Part shown: positions 34,122 through 41,449 of the stretch, one piece after another
Position numbering within the stretch: position 1 is the stretch's first letter
Layout of the letters: every line of letters begins with the position of its first letter
NCBI GenBank assembly: GCA_030150265.1
Contig: JASLGG010000032.1
Coordinates: 186,001 to 250,000, forward strand
Direction: 5' to 3'
Source of the DNA: Protaetiibacter sp.
GTDB lineage: Bacteria; Actinomycetota; Actinomycetes; Actinomycetales; Microbacteriaceae
DNA: 64,000 nucleotides
Notes under the pieces: generated by a model
Told to the model about the DNA's origin: nothing
Database searches by the model: none
Seen by the model: only the letters and a program-made list of their open reading frames with translations
Translations under genes and position numbers: made by a program

Positions 34122-34150
34122 AAGATACTGAACATCGGGAAAAGTGTAAA
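34122..34150 (-). promoter_or_regulatory. Promoter of the secreted-peptide cassette
   Basis: Minus-strand TTTACA (34150-34145), exactly 17 nt, TATCTT (34127-34122). It predicts a start near 34115 and a leader of about 38 nt before TTG 34076. Confidence 0.75.
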
Positions 34151-34168
34151 GGCCTCATGTAGAAGGCC
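34137..34168 (-). terminator. Intrinsic terminator of the second LuxR gene
   Basis: Stem GGCCT/AGGCC with an 8-nt loop (34168-34151) followed on the minus strand by TTTACACTTTT. The T-rich tail doubles as the -35 box of the secreted-peptide promoter. Confidence 0.6.
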
Positions 34169-34215
34169 CTGTGTGTTGCGCACATCGTGCGAATGAGCAT
34201 AGCTCTCGGCCAGTC

Positions 34216-35946
34216 TCACCGCGTCGCGTCGAGCATCGCCGCAGCGATGCCGGCGCGAGCGCTCACGCCGAAGGCGCCGAGCAGCGCGGTCACATGCTTC
34301 TCGACCGCGCTCGGCGAGATCCCGAGCGTCGTCGCGATCTCGCGGTTGGTGCAGCCGGCGGCGACGAGCGCCCCCACCTGCGCCTGCCGCCGGGTCAGCG
34401 CGAGGTCGAGCGGGCGATCCCCGTCGCGGTGGGGCAGCAGCACGCCGGCGAACTGGGCGCGCCGTTGCAGGCCGAGTGCGTCGAGCGCGCGGCCGACATG
34501 CGTCTCGACGGTGCGGGGGCTGAGGTGCAGTTCGGTGGCGATCTGCCGGTTGGTGAGGCCCGCACCCGCGAGCGCGGCGATCTCGAACTCGCGATCGGAG
34601 AGCGGCCGGCCGGAGGGGCGGCCACCCGCCTCGATGAGCTTCGCGGCCCGGCTGCGGAGCGCGTTCGCCCGGAGCCGCGTCGCCACCACGGCGAGCGTCG
34701 CGAGCTCGCGCAGCGCGGCATCCCGGTCGTGCCGCTCGACCGCGGCGGCGATCATCGCGACCCGTGCGCGGAGCGGGTCGGTGGCGACGCCGCTCTCGGT
34801 GGCCGGCGCCGTCGGGTCGACGGGGTCGCCGAGGCGGAGGCGCATCCGGGCGGCTGCGGCACGCCGGGTGGCCGAGTCGTAGCATCCCTCCGTGTACGCG
34901 AGCCAGCGCTCGGCCTCGGCACGATCCCCGGCGTCGGCCGCCGCCTCGAAGGCGCACTCCAGCACGTACACGCGCATGACGTGGGGTACGCCGTAGCGCT
35001 CCACCTCGCCGCCGAGCTCGATGATCGCCATGCCCTCGGCGCTGTCGCCTCGCGCCGTGACCGCACGTCCGAGCAGCTCGAAGGCGATCTGCTTCGCGAA
35101 GGGGTAGGAGCCGCGCCAGCGCCCCGCCACGAGCTCGTCGACGATCCGCTCGGGTGAGCCGGCGTCGGCGGGGCGGCTGAGGCCCGCGAGCGCGTACCGC
35201 CCGGCGAGCGCCATCGGCAGCCACGGCTGCCCAGGCTCGGCGCGCAGGGCGTCCTTGACCCGCACCAGGAGGCGATCGTATTCGTCGAAGCGCCCCAGGT
35301 AGAGGGCGGCGGATGCGCAGAAGTAGTCGATCGCGGGCAGCCAGGCGTTGAGGCGGGCGGCGCGTGTGCGGCGGTGCAGCGCGCGGCCGAAGGAGGCCGC
35401 CCACGGCGAGCGCTCCGAGACGACCGCGACGCCGAGCGCGTAGACGGCCGCGGGCAGGCCGCCGAGGATCGCCGCGCCCGTCGTGCCGGCCAGCCAGCGG
35501 TCGGCGGCGCGCTCGATGCGGTCGAGCACCTCGCCGATCTCCTGCCAGCTGTGCGGCGAGCGCGGCGCGTCGCCGCACACGAGGTGGAAGGCGTCGGCGA
35601 CGAGCAGCAGCAGGCCGCCGGGCTCGTCGTCGAACTCCGCACCGATCGGCACGCGCGGCTCGGGCTGTCCCGACCAGATGCCCTGGAACCGCCGCAGCGC
35701 GTCGCAGGCCCGCACCAGATCCGCCTCGCCGGCGGTCGCGCGGATCGCGGCGGCACGCGCCAGCGCCGCCTCCCCGCGCCCCGCGATCTGCTCCATGAAC
35801 GCGATCCGGATGCCGGTCCACGGGTCGCCGGCGCGTGTCGCCTCCGCGGCGAGACCCGCGTCGAGCGCGCCGAGCATGCCGCGTGTCGTGAGGAGCAGCT
35901 GCTCGGCGGCGAGCGGGATGCCGGCTCGGGTCGGCGGGGGCGTCAT
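34216..35946 (-). CDS. Large LuxR-family regulator with two tandem C-terminal HTH domains (paralogue)
   Basis: 576-aa homologue of the regulator at 4255-6000. The two share the helical repeat region (compare APRSPHSWQEIGEVLDRIE with APRTGRSWAELEALLDRVT) and the two C-terminal LuxR HTHs: PLSDREFEIAALAGAGLTNRQ with SPRTVETHVGRAL, then LTRRQAQVGALVAAGCTNREI with SPSAVEKHVTALLGAFG. No ATPase motif is present. TACCAT ends 7 nt before the ATG 35946, so translation is probably leaderless. It is divergent from the LAETG surface gene and could control it from the 158-bp gap between them. Ends at a terminator at 34151-34168. Confidence 0.86.
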   Translation of the reverse strand: MTPPPTRAGIPLAAEQLLLTTRGMLGALDAGLAAEATRAGDPWTGIRIAFMEQIAGRGEAALARAAAIRATAGEADLVRACDALRRFQGIWSGQPEPRVPIGAEFDDEPGGLLLLVADAFHLVCGDAPRSPHSWQEIGEVLDRIERAADRWLAGTTGAAILGGLPAAVYALGVAVVSERSPWAASFGRALHRRTRAARLNAWLPAIDYFCASAALYLGRFDEYDRLLVRVKDALRAEPGQPWLPMALAGRYALAGLSRPADAGSPERIVDELVAGRWRGSYPFAKQIAFELLGRAVTARGDSAEGMAIIELGGEVERYGVPHVMRVYVLECAFEAAADAGDRAEAERWLAYTEGCYDSATRRAAAARMRLRLGDPVDPTAPATESGVATDPLRARVAMIAAAVERHDRDAALRELATLAVVATRLRANALRSRAAKLIEAGGRPSGRPLSDREFEIAALAGAGLTNRQIATELHLSPRTVETHVGRALDALGLQRRAQFAGVLLPHRDGDRPLDLALTRRQAQVGALVAAGCTNREIATTLGISPSAVEKHVTALLGAFGVSARAGIAAAMLDATR

Positions 35947-36104
35947 GCGTCGAATGGTAGGGGCGCGGCCGGGCGCGGTACGTGATTTCCCCAGGTTCTG
36001 GAACCGGAGGACCTGCGGGAACGCCGCGACCTCTCCCGGCATCCGCCGTCCGGCCGGCTCGAGCCGAGATGATCGCCCGGTCGAAGCCCGGGAGAGGAGC
36101 CGCG

Positions 36105-37160
36105 TTGGTCAGGGAATCGGATGTGCGGGGTGCGTCGCGCCCCGGATCGCGGGCGAGCAGGCTCCGTCGCTCGGCGACCGCTGCCGCGGTGTCGTTCCTG
36201 GGGCTCGGGCTGGCGATCGCGCCGGCGCTCCCCGCGTCGGCGGTGGTCGGCTGGACGCTCCCGCCGACGGTCAGCGAGTCTCAGCTCGCGACGAACGCGG
36301 CGAGCTTCCACGTGAGCGGCACGTGCCTCGAGGACTCCCCGATCGCGGGCGAGACGCTCGTGAGCGGCAGCGTCTCGATCGCCTATGCCCGCGTCGACGG
36401 CACCTTCGCGACTCTCAGCCCGAGCGGCAGCATCGACATCCCGCTCGACGGCACGAGCCCGGACTGGAGCGCGACCGTCACGATCGACTACGGCAAGATC
36501 GGCACGCCGAGCGTCGGCGAGTACCTCGAGGTGCGCGCCGAGTGCTACCAGCCGGGCTCCCCCGACCCCGATCCGCTCTCGCTGATCTCGGGTGGCGCCC
36601 ATGTGCCGTTCTTCGCGCCGCCCTATGTGAGCCCCGCGCCCGATCCGGTCGGCCCCGCGAGCATCCCGTTCGACGGCTCCACCTTCTTCACGACCATCTC
36701 GGGCGTGTGCTCCGACGAGAACTTCTCCTCCCCGTTCGTGTCGCTGCCGGATGCGCAGGTCGTCGTGCAGGCGACGCTCATGGACGCGAGCCTGATGGCC
36801 GTGATCGACGGCCCGTCGACCTCGATCATCAACCTCGACGGCAGCAGCGCGTCGTGGAGCACCTCGGTCGTGCATCCCATCGCGACCGCGGCGGGGCAGG
36901 TGCTGGTCTTCCAGTACAGCTGCACCGGGACGGTCGGCGACGAGAGCGTGATCCTCAACAGCGGGACCACCGAGATCCCCGTCGTGGCGGCGTCGGGCGC
37001 GGGCTCCGGCTCGACCGATCGCCCGGTCGACCCCGGGGCGCTCGCCGAGACGGGGCGGACCGACCCGCTCGCGGCGACCGTGCTCGGGGGAGTCGGCGGC
37101 CTTCTCCTGGCGGCCGGCGCGGCGCTCGTCGTGCTCGGGCGGCGGCGGGCGGCGGAGTAG
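36105..37160 (+). CDS. Secreted surface protein with LAETG sorting signal (paralogue)
   Basis: 351-aa homologue of the protein at 3192-4220. Signal peptide (RLRRSATAAAV, hydrophobic core, ALPASA), two beta-rich segments each with a SGxC motif (SGTCLEDSP, SGVCSDENF), the shared DYGKIGTPSVGEYLEV and IPFDGSTFF pieces, then LAETG, a hydrophobic helix (LGGVGGLLLAAGAALVVLG) and RRRAAE. Likely anchored to the wall by a class E sortase encoded elsewhere. I chose TTG 36105 because AGAGGAG lies 5 nt upstream; ATG 36069 and GTG 36123 are alternatives. Divergent from the double-HTH LuxR gene. Confidence 0.83.
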   Translation: MVRESDVRGASRPGSRASRLRRSATAAAVSFLGLGLAIAPALPASAVVGWTLPPTVSESQLATNAASFHVSGTCLEDSPIAGETLVSGSVSIAYARVDGTFATLSPSGSIDIPLDGTSPDWSATVTIDYGKIGTPSVGEYLEVRAECYQPGSPDPDPLSLISGGAHVPFFAPPYVSPAPDPVGPASIPFDGSTFFTTISGVCSDENFSSPFVSLPDAQVVVQATLMDASLMAVIDGPSTSIINLDGSSASWSTSVVHPIATAAGQVLVFQYSCTGTVGDESVILNSGTTEIPVVAASGAGSGSTDRPVDPGALAETGRTDPLAATVLGGVGGLLLAAGAALVVLGRRRAAE

Positions 37161-37172
37161 CTCGGCCGGAGC

Positions 37173-37616
37173 TCAGCCGCGCCGCACGAAGAACCAGTTG
37201 GCCGCGAACCACACGACGCTGAGCAGCAGCAGGCCCCCGAAGGTCGCGAGGTCGAGGGGGTAGGCGTCGCGCAGCAGCACGACGGCGAATCCCTGCGCGA
37301 GCGCGAGCACGAGCGCCACCACGCCGACGGCCGCGAGCCCCTTGACGCCGGCGGCGCGCTCGCGCTCGTCCGCGTACTCCATCGCGTTCACCCGCTCGAG
37401 GTCGCCGGCGCTGCGGCGCCGGGCGAGCACCGCGCCCACCGCGCCGAACAGGGCGCCGACGAGGAGCGGCACGGCGATCGCGGGCCGCCCGGCGGCGACG
37501 GCGATGAGCGCGGCCACGAGGCAGGCGACCACGACGGCGGTGTTGACGAGCGACATCGGCCAGCGGAACCGCCGCCTGACGGCGCCTCCGCGAGGGGGTG
37601 TCTCATCCGTCGACAT
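37173..37616 (-). CDS. Four-helix membrane protein paired with small HTH regulator
   Basis: 147-aa hypothetical protein. Two helices (LVNTAVVVACLVAALIAVA and AVPLLVGALFGAVGAVLA), a charged loop with a conserved-looking RVNAMEYADERERAAGVKG, then two more helices (GLAAVGVVALVLALAQGFAVV and ATFGGLLLLSVVWFAANWFF). No family name that I can give with confidence; small membrane proteins of this size commonly follow a short XRE-type repressor. The ATG overlaps the HTH gene stop by 14 bp, so the two are translationally coupled and probably act together. Confidence 0.78.
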   Translation of the reverse strand: MSTDETPPRGGAVRRRFRWPMSLVNTAVVVACLVAALIAVAAGRPAIAVPLLVGALFGAVGAVLARRRSAGDLERVNAMEYADERERAAGVKGLAAVGVVALVLALAQGFAVVLLRDAYPLDLATFGGLLLLSVVWFAANWFFVRRG

Positions 37617-37797
37617 CGAAGACCTCCTCCACGGTGGATCCGAAGTGGCGCGCGAGGTGCACGGCGAGCGCGAGGGAGGGGTCGTACCGGCCGGTCTCGA
37701 TCGCGTTGATGGTCTGCCGCGAGACGCGCAGGGCGTCGGCGAGCGCCTGCTGGGACAGCCCCTGCTCGGCCCGCAGCTCCCTGACCCTGCTCCGCAC
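37603..37797 (-). CDS. Small XRE/Cro-type HTH regulator
   Basis: 64-aa DNA-binding protein that is almost only an HTH: VRELRAEQGLSQQALADALR, VSRQTINAIETGRYDPSLALA, then HFGSTVEEVFDVDG. Matches the YozG/immunity-repressor-like group of minimal XRE proteins. The GTG start is 6 nt after TAACGT (37804-37809), with TTTACA 17 nt further up, so translation is probably leaderless. It is coupled to the membrane protein gene downstream. It probably binds the three TGTMAAG-N4-CTTKACA sites in the divergent region, one of which covers its own -35. Confidence 0.88.
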   Translation of the reverse strand: MRSRVRELRAEQGLSQQALADALRVSRQTINAIETGRYDPSLALAVHLARHFGSTVEEVFDVDG

Positions 37798-37803
37798 CCC
37801 TCC

Positions 37804-37832
37804 ACGTTAGGGGCGCAGAGCAGTCATGTAAA
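37804..37832 (-). promoter_or_regulatory. Leaderless promoter of the small HTH gene
   Basis: Minus-strand TTTACA (37832-37827), 17 nt, TAACGT (37809-37804); 6 nt to GTG 37797. The -35 is the end of an operator copy. Confidence 0.65.
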
Positions 37833-37891
37833 GCCGACTTGACAGGCGCCCCGGATGTCAAGCACACTTTCCATGTCAAGCACACTTTACG
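37827..37891. promoter_or_regulatory. Three copies of an 18-bp operator, TGTMAAG-N4-CTTKACA type
   Basis: Sites: 37827-37844 (TGTAAAGCCGACTTGACA), 37856-37873 (TGTCAAGCACACTTTCCA) and 37874-37891 (TGTCAAGCACACTTTACG). The first is a near-perfect inverted repeat; the other two abut head to tail. They fill the gap between the small HTH gene and the divergent membrane protein gene, so the HTH protein probably controls both. Confidence 0.7.
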
Positions 37892-37908
37892 CTTCAGGAG
37901 AGAATCAG

Positions 37909-38400
37909 ATGGACGCGCTCGTCGACTTCACCCAGTCCCTTCCGCCGTGGCTCCAGTGGGCGGGGATCATGCTCATCGCGGCGATCCCGTTCGTGGAGTC
38001 CCACTTCGCCGCGCTCATCGGCGGGCTCGTGGGCGTGCCGCTCCCGCTGACCATCGCGGCGGCGGCCGCGGGCAACGTCGTGAGCGTGCTGCTGTTCCTC
38101 TTCGCGGGCGACGCCGTGCGACGCCGGATGCGCGCGCGGCGCGAGCGGAAGGCCGGCGGTCGGAGCCCCGCCCCCTCCGCTCGACAGGAGAGGTTCCGGC
38201 GCCTGTTCGCGCGCTTCGGGGTGCCCGGCGTCGGCCTGGTCGGCCAGATGGTCATCCCCAACCAGTTCACCGCGCTCATGATGCTCGCGCTCGGCGCCTC
38301 GCGCCGGGTGATCGCCCTCTGGATCACGGTCGGGATCGTGCTCTGGGCGGTCGTCTTCGCGCTGCTCGGGCAGGCCGGGCTCGCGGCGCTCCTGCGCTGA
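37909..38400 (+). CDS. Small multidrug export-family membrane protein
   Basis: 163-aa membrane protein resembling the small multi-drug export family (Sm_multidrug_ex), whose transport role is not proven. Helices: LQWAGIMLIAAIPFVESHFAA, LPLTIAAAAAGNVVSVLLFLF, and after a basic loop GVPGVGLVGQMVIPNQFTALM and VIALWITVGIVLWAVVFALLG. The PFVES and PNQFTALM stretches look functional. AGGAGA lies 5 nt before the ATG 37909. It is divergent from the HTH gene, with operator copies in its upstream region, so it is likely under that regulator. Confidence 0.78.
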   Translation: MDALVDFTQSLPPWLQWAGIMLIAAIPFVESHFAALIGGLVGVPLPLTIAAAAAGNVVSVLLFLFAGDAVRRRMRARRERKAGGRSPAPSARQERFRRLFARFGVPGVGLVGQMVIPNQFTALMMLALGASRRVIALWITVGIVLWAVVFALLGQAGLAALLR

Positions 38401-38446
38401 GGGCGGGGGTGGCCGCGCGGGCGCCCCGCCCGGCTAACCTTCCCTC

Positions 38447-39670
38447 ATGAGCGCAGCGACGCATCCGTCCGCGGATGCCGCCGCGCCCGACGGCGACTGG
38501 GTGTTCCCGCTCCACGACGCCGCCGTCGCGACCCGCGCGGCGCTCGTCGCGGGGGCGTCCGCTTTCGGGCTCGTGCTGCTCGTGCTGCTCGCCTTCCTCG
38601 GCGTCCTGCTGCCGATCGTGCAGCCCGGAGTGCTCGTGCCCGGTGCGCCGCTCGCGCTGCTGCCGCTCGTGGCGGGATGCATCGCCGCCTGGCGGTGGGC
38701 TCCGCTGCCGGTGGCCGGATGCGTCGCGCTCGCGGTCGCGGCGGCAGGCTCGTTCGTGGCGCTCGCGACCATGGCGGCGGCGTCGCCCGCCCAGGCCGCG
38801 GGTGGCACGGCGAGCTTCATGCTCTCGATGCCGACGGTGGTCGTCGTGCTGCTGGGAGCCGCAGCCGATCGCTGGACCGGCGGCATCGCGGGCGCGCTCA
38901 TCGGCTACGCCATCGGCGAGGGCACGGTCGCCCTCACGGGGGCGTTCGTCGGCCTGCCCTATCGCGTCGACCTGCCGCCCATCGCGATCACCCTGGGCGT
39001 CGTCGTCGCCTACTCGCTCTTCCCCCTCGCCCGCACCCGCGCCCGCCGCGGCACGGCGTCGCTCGAACGCGCCGACCGCCGCTCGCGCGCCCGCCGGCTG
39101 CGTGAGCTGGAGGGCCGGGAGTCGATCGCGGTGCTGCACGACACGCTGCTCGGCGAGCTCGCGGTGCTCGCCCGGCGCGAGCCCGGACCGCTCTCGGAGG
39201 CAGACCGCATCCGGCTCACGAGGAGCCTCGAGTCGAGCGCCATGCTGCCGCTGCTGCGCGAGGAGACCCCCGCCGCCCCCGACGGGATGGGCGTCTGGCT
39301 GAGTGCGATCGGCGAGGCGGGAGGCGTGCGGGTGCGGCTCGAGGGCGATGTCGCCGCCCTCGACACGCTCGCCGAGCCCGAGGCGGCGGCGCTGCGCGCC
39401 GCGCTCGAGCAGTGCGTCGTGAACGTGGCACGGCACGCGGGCGTCGAGGAGGCGTGGATCGCTGTCGCGGCCGGTGAGAGCGAGCTGAGCGTGACGGTCG
39501 TCGACGAGGGCGTCGGCTTCGATCCGGATGCGGTGCCGGCTGATCGTCTCGGGCTCAGCGAGTCGGTGCGCGGCCGCATCGAACGCTGCGGGGGATCGGT
39601 GCGCGTCTGGAGCAGTCCGGGCGCGGGCACCTCGGTGCACCTCGTCGTTCCCGGGGGGCGCGCCTCATGA
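38447..39670 (+). CDS. Membrane sensor histidine kinase (HisKA_3 type), orphan
   Basis: 407-aa protein. The first half has several membrane helices (AALVAGASAFGLVLLVLLAFLG, APLALLPLVAGCIAAWRW, CVALAVAAAGSFVALATMA, PTVVVVLLGAAADRW). Then comes a dimerisation segment with the likely phospho-accepting His in VLHDTLLGELA, and a HATPase domain with N-box ALEQCVVNVARHAG, G1 box VVDEGVGFDP and a final SSPGAGTSVHLVVPGG. It resembles NarL-type kinases, but no response regulator gene is next to it. TAACCT ends 6 nt before the ATG, so the mRNA is probably leaderless. Overlaps the next gene by ATGA. Confidence 0.82.
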   Translation: MSAATHPSADAAAPDGDWVFPLHDAAVATRAALVAGASAFGLVLLVLLAFLGVLLPIVQPGVLVPGAPLALLPLVAGCIAAWRWAPLPVAGCVALAVAAAGSFVALATMAAASPAQAAGGTASFMLSMPTVVVVLLGAAADRWTGGIAGALIGYAIGEGTVALTGAFVGLPYRVDLPPIAITLGVVVAYSLFPLARTRARRGTASLERADRRSRARRLRELEGRESIAVLHDTLLGELAVLARREPGPLSEADRIRLTRSLESSAMLPLLREETPAAPDGMGVWLSAIGEAGGVRVRLEGDVAALDTLAEPEAAALRAALEQCVVNVARHAGVEEAWIAVAAGESELSVTVVDEGVGFDPDAVPADRLGLSESVRGRIERCGGSVRVWSSPGAGTSVHLVVPGGRAS

Positions 39671-40761
39671 CGGCCGCGGTCTGGATCTCCCCGCAGCAGC
39701 TCGACCCGCTGGGCGGCGTGAGCGCGCAGGCGTTCTCGTGGCTGTTCACGGGCGCGGGCTTCCTGAGCGCGGCAGGGCTGACGCTCGCGCATCGCACCGA
39801 GTACCACGACGCCGTGCTGCTGCTCGGGGCCTTCGCGGCGCTCGCCACCGCGTGCGTCGTCGCCGTGCTCGCCAGCTCGCCGCGCCGCGCCCCGTTCACC
39901 TGGCGCAGCGCCCTCGCTCTCCACCTGCTGGGACTCGTCGCGATCGTGCTCGAGGCGGGGGCGCAGTGGGGCACCAACGCCTCGGTGCGCACGGACTGGG
40001 CGCCCGTCGTGCTCATCTTCCTCGTGATCGTCACCTCGTCGTTCCGTCCGGCTGCCGAGATCCTCGCCATGACGGCGGTGAGCGTGGTCGTCGTGGTGCT
40101 CGTGACCGACGGCGAGATCGCCTCCTCGACGTGGCTGCTCCCGCCCGCCGTCTACCCGGGGCTCACCGCGGGCCCGGTGCTCGCGGCGGGCGTCGCATCC
40201 GCCGCCTACTCCGCCACGCTCGTGCAGCGGCTGCTGCGCTGGCGCGAGGCGACCGAGGGGGCACGGCTGCTCGCCGCCGAGCGCATGCGGGAGCGGGCGC
40301 GCGACGACGTGCGCGACGAGCGGCTCGACCTCATCGAGCGCGAGATCGGCCCGTTCCTGCGCGAGCTGCTCGCCACCGGGAAGACGGATGCCGCCTCCGC
40401 CGAACGCGCCCGGCAGCTCGGCGACGCCCTGCGTCGCGCCCTCGTCGAGGAGGCGGACGGGGTGTGGCTCGGCGACATGGTGGCGGAGCTCCACGACCCC
40501 GACGGCCTCGCGGCGGGCATGGACGAGGCGCAGCGCGCCGCGCTCGAGGCGGCCTGCACGGCGCTCGCCGACCGCCGCACGGTCGCGACGCTCGAGCGCG
40601 CGGGCTCGAGCGTGCGGCTCACCCTGCGCTGGGCACCCGAGGGCCGCGGGCGGCTCGGCCCCGAGCTGCAGGCGATCCTGCGGCACGTGTTCCCGGGCGC
40701 GCGGATGCGGCTGCGAGCCTGCGTGGTCGAGCTCGAGTTCGCTGCGGCACGACTCAGCTGA
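39667..40761 (+). CDS. Kinase-like membrane protein lacking ATP-binding motifs
   Basis: 364-aa protein coupled to the kinase. N-terminal half has about six helices (SWLFTGAGFLSAAGLTLA, AVLLLGAFAALATACVVAVLA, ALALHLLGLVAIVLEAGA, APVVLIFLVIVTSS and others). The cytoplasmic part begins with a helical segment (ERARDDVRDERLDLIEREIGPFLRELLATG) where a kinase would have its DHp helix, and ends with a region the size of a HATPase, but I see no phospho-acceptor HD motif, N-box or glycine-rich G box. It may be a degenerate partner that forms heterodimers with the kinase upstream, or a new kind of sensor. ATG overlaps the kinase stop. Confidence 0.72.
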   Translation: MTAAVWISPQQLDPLGGVSAQAFSWLFTGAGFLSAAGLTLAHRTEYHDAVLLLGAFAALATACVVAVLASSPRRAPFTWRSALALHLLGLVAIVLEAGAQWGTNASVRTDWAPVVLIFLVIVTSSFRPAAEILAMTAVSVVVVVLVTDGEIASSTWLLPPAVYPGLTAGPVLAAGVASAAYSATLVQRLLRWREATEGARLLAAERMRERARDDVRDERLDLIEREIGPFLRELLATGKTDAASAERARQLGDALRRALVEEADGVWLGDMVAELHDPDGLAAGMDEAQRAALEAACTALADRRTVATLERAGSSVRLTLRWAPEGRGRLGPELQAILRHVFPGARMRLRACVVELEFAAARLS

Positions 40762-40768
40762 ACGCGAC

Positions 40769-41407
40769 TCAGCTGAAGGAGTACGGCGAGCTGCCGACGT
40801 ACCCCGGGAGCTGCGAGAGCACCGTCGTCATGAGGGCGGACATCCACACGAGCATGGCGATGGTGTACACGGCGTAGAGGGCGACGTGCACCCACAGCGG
40901 CCAGCCGGCGGTGCGGCTCACCTTGCGCAGGATCACGTGACGCCCGATCAGGTAGACGATCGCGCCGATGAAGGTGAACGCCCAGTGGAACGGGCGCACG
41001 ACGCCGATCGCCTGCAGGTGGCGGTAGTCGCGGAAGGCGGCGACGACGCTGAGCGCGTACGCGCCCCATCCGACGACCGTGGTCACCACCGAATAGCCGA
41101 TCACGCTCCCCAGGGCGCTGCTCACCTGGCCGGTCATGATGCCGTGCATGTAGCCCGAGAAGTCGAAGAAGAAGGCGGGGACCGACGCCACCCAGGTGAC
41201 GACCGCCACGACCCAGACCCACGCGGTGTCGATCCGGGCGCCCTCGGGAAGCGCCGGACGCTCGAGCGGACCCGCCGCCGCGGCCGGCGCGACGTGATCC
41301 GTCCACGCCTGCCCGTCCCACCAGCGCCGGCCGCCCGATCCGTCCGGGTACCAGCCGGGTGCGACGGCCGTGGTCGCGGGGGTGCCGGATGCGCTGGGGT
41401 CGGGCAT
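40769..41407 (-). CDS. DUF2510-domain membrane protein
   Basis: 212-aa protein. The N terminus carries the short DUF2510 motif APGWYPDGSGGRRWWDGQAWTDH-like segment (residues about 17-38), frequent in actinobacterial membrane proteins and of unknown function. About four to five helices follow (VWVVAVVTWVASVPAFFF, GSVIGYSVVTTVVGWGAYAL, FHWAFTFIGAIVYLIGRHVIL, VHVALYAVYTIAMLVWM). The last half is clearly paralogous to the protein at 56727-57245, which lacks the DUF2510 part. GAGGAGG 4 nt before ATG 41407. Converges on the kinase-like gene with only 7 bp between. Confidence 0.82.
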   Translation of the reverse strand: MPDPSASGTPATTAVAPGWYPDGSGGRRWWDGQAWTDHVAPAAAAGPLERPALPEGARIDTAWVWVVAVVTWVASVPAFFFDFSGYMHGIMTGQVSSALGSVIGYSVVTTVVGWGAYALSVVAAFRDYRHLQAIGVVRPFHWAFTFIGAIVYLIGRHVILRKVSRTAGWPLWVHVALYAVYTIAMLVWMSALMTTVLSQLPGYVGSSPYSFS

Positions 41408-41449
41408 CGATCCTCCTCGGGTCACCCCGATCCTAGGGCGCGGCGAGCC

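Noticed and set aside
30300..34216. Integrative element using tRNA-Met as attachment site
   Set aside because: I looked for a copy of the tRNA 3' end (GGTTCGAGTCCCGCC) near the other edge of the cassette and found none, and there is no integrase.
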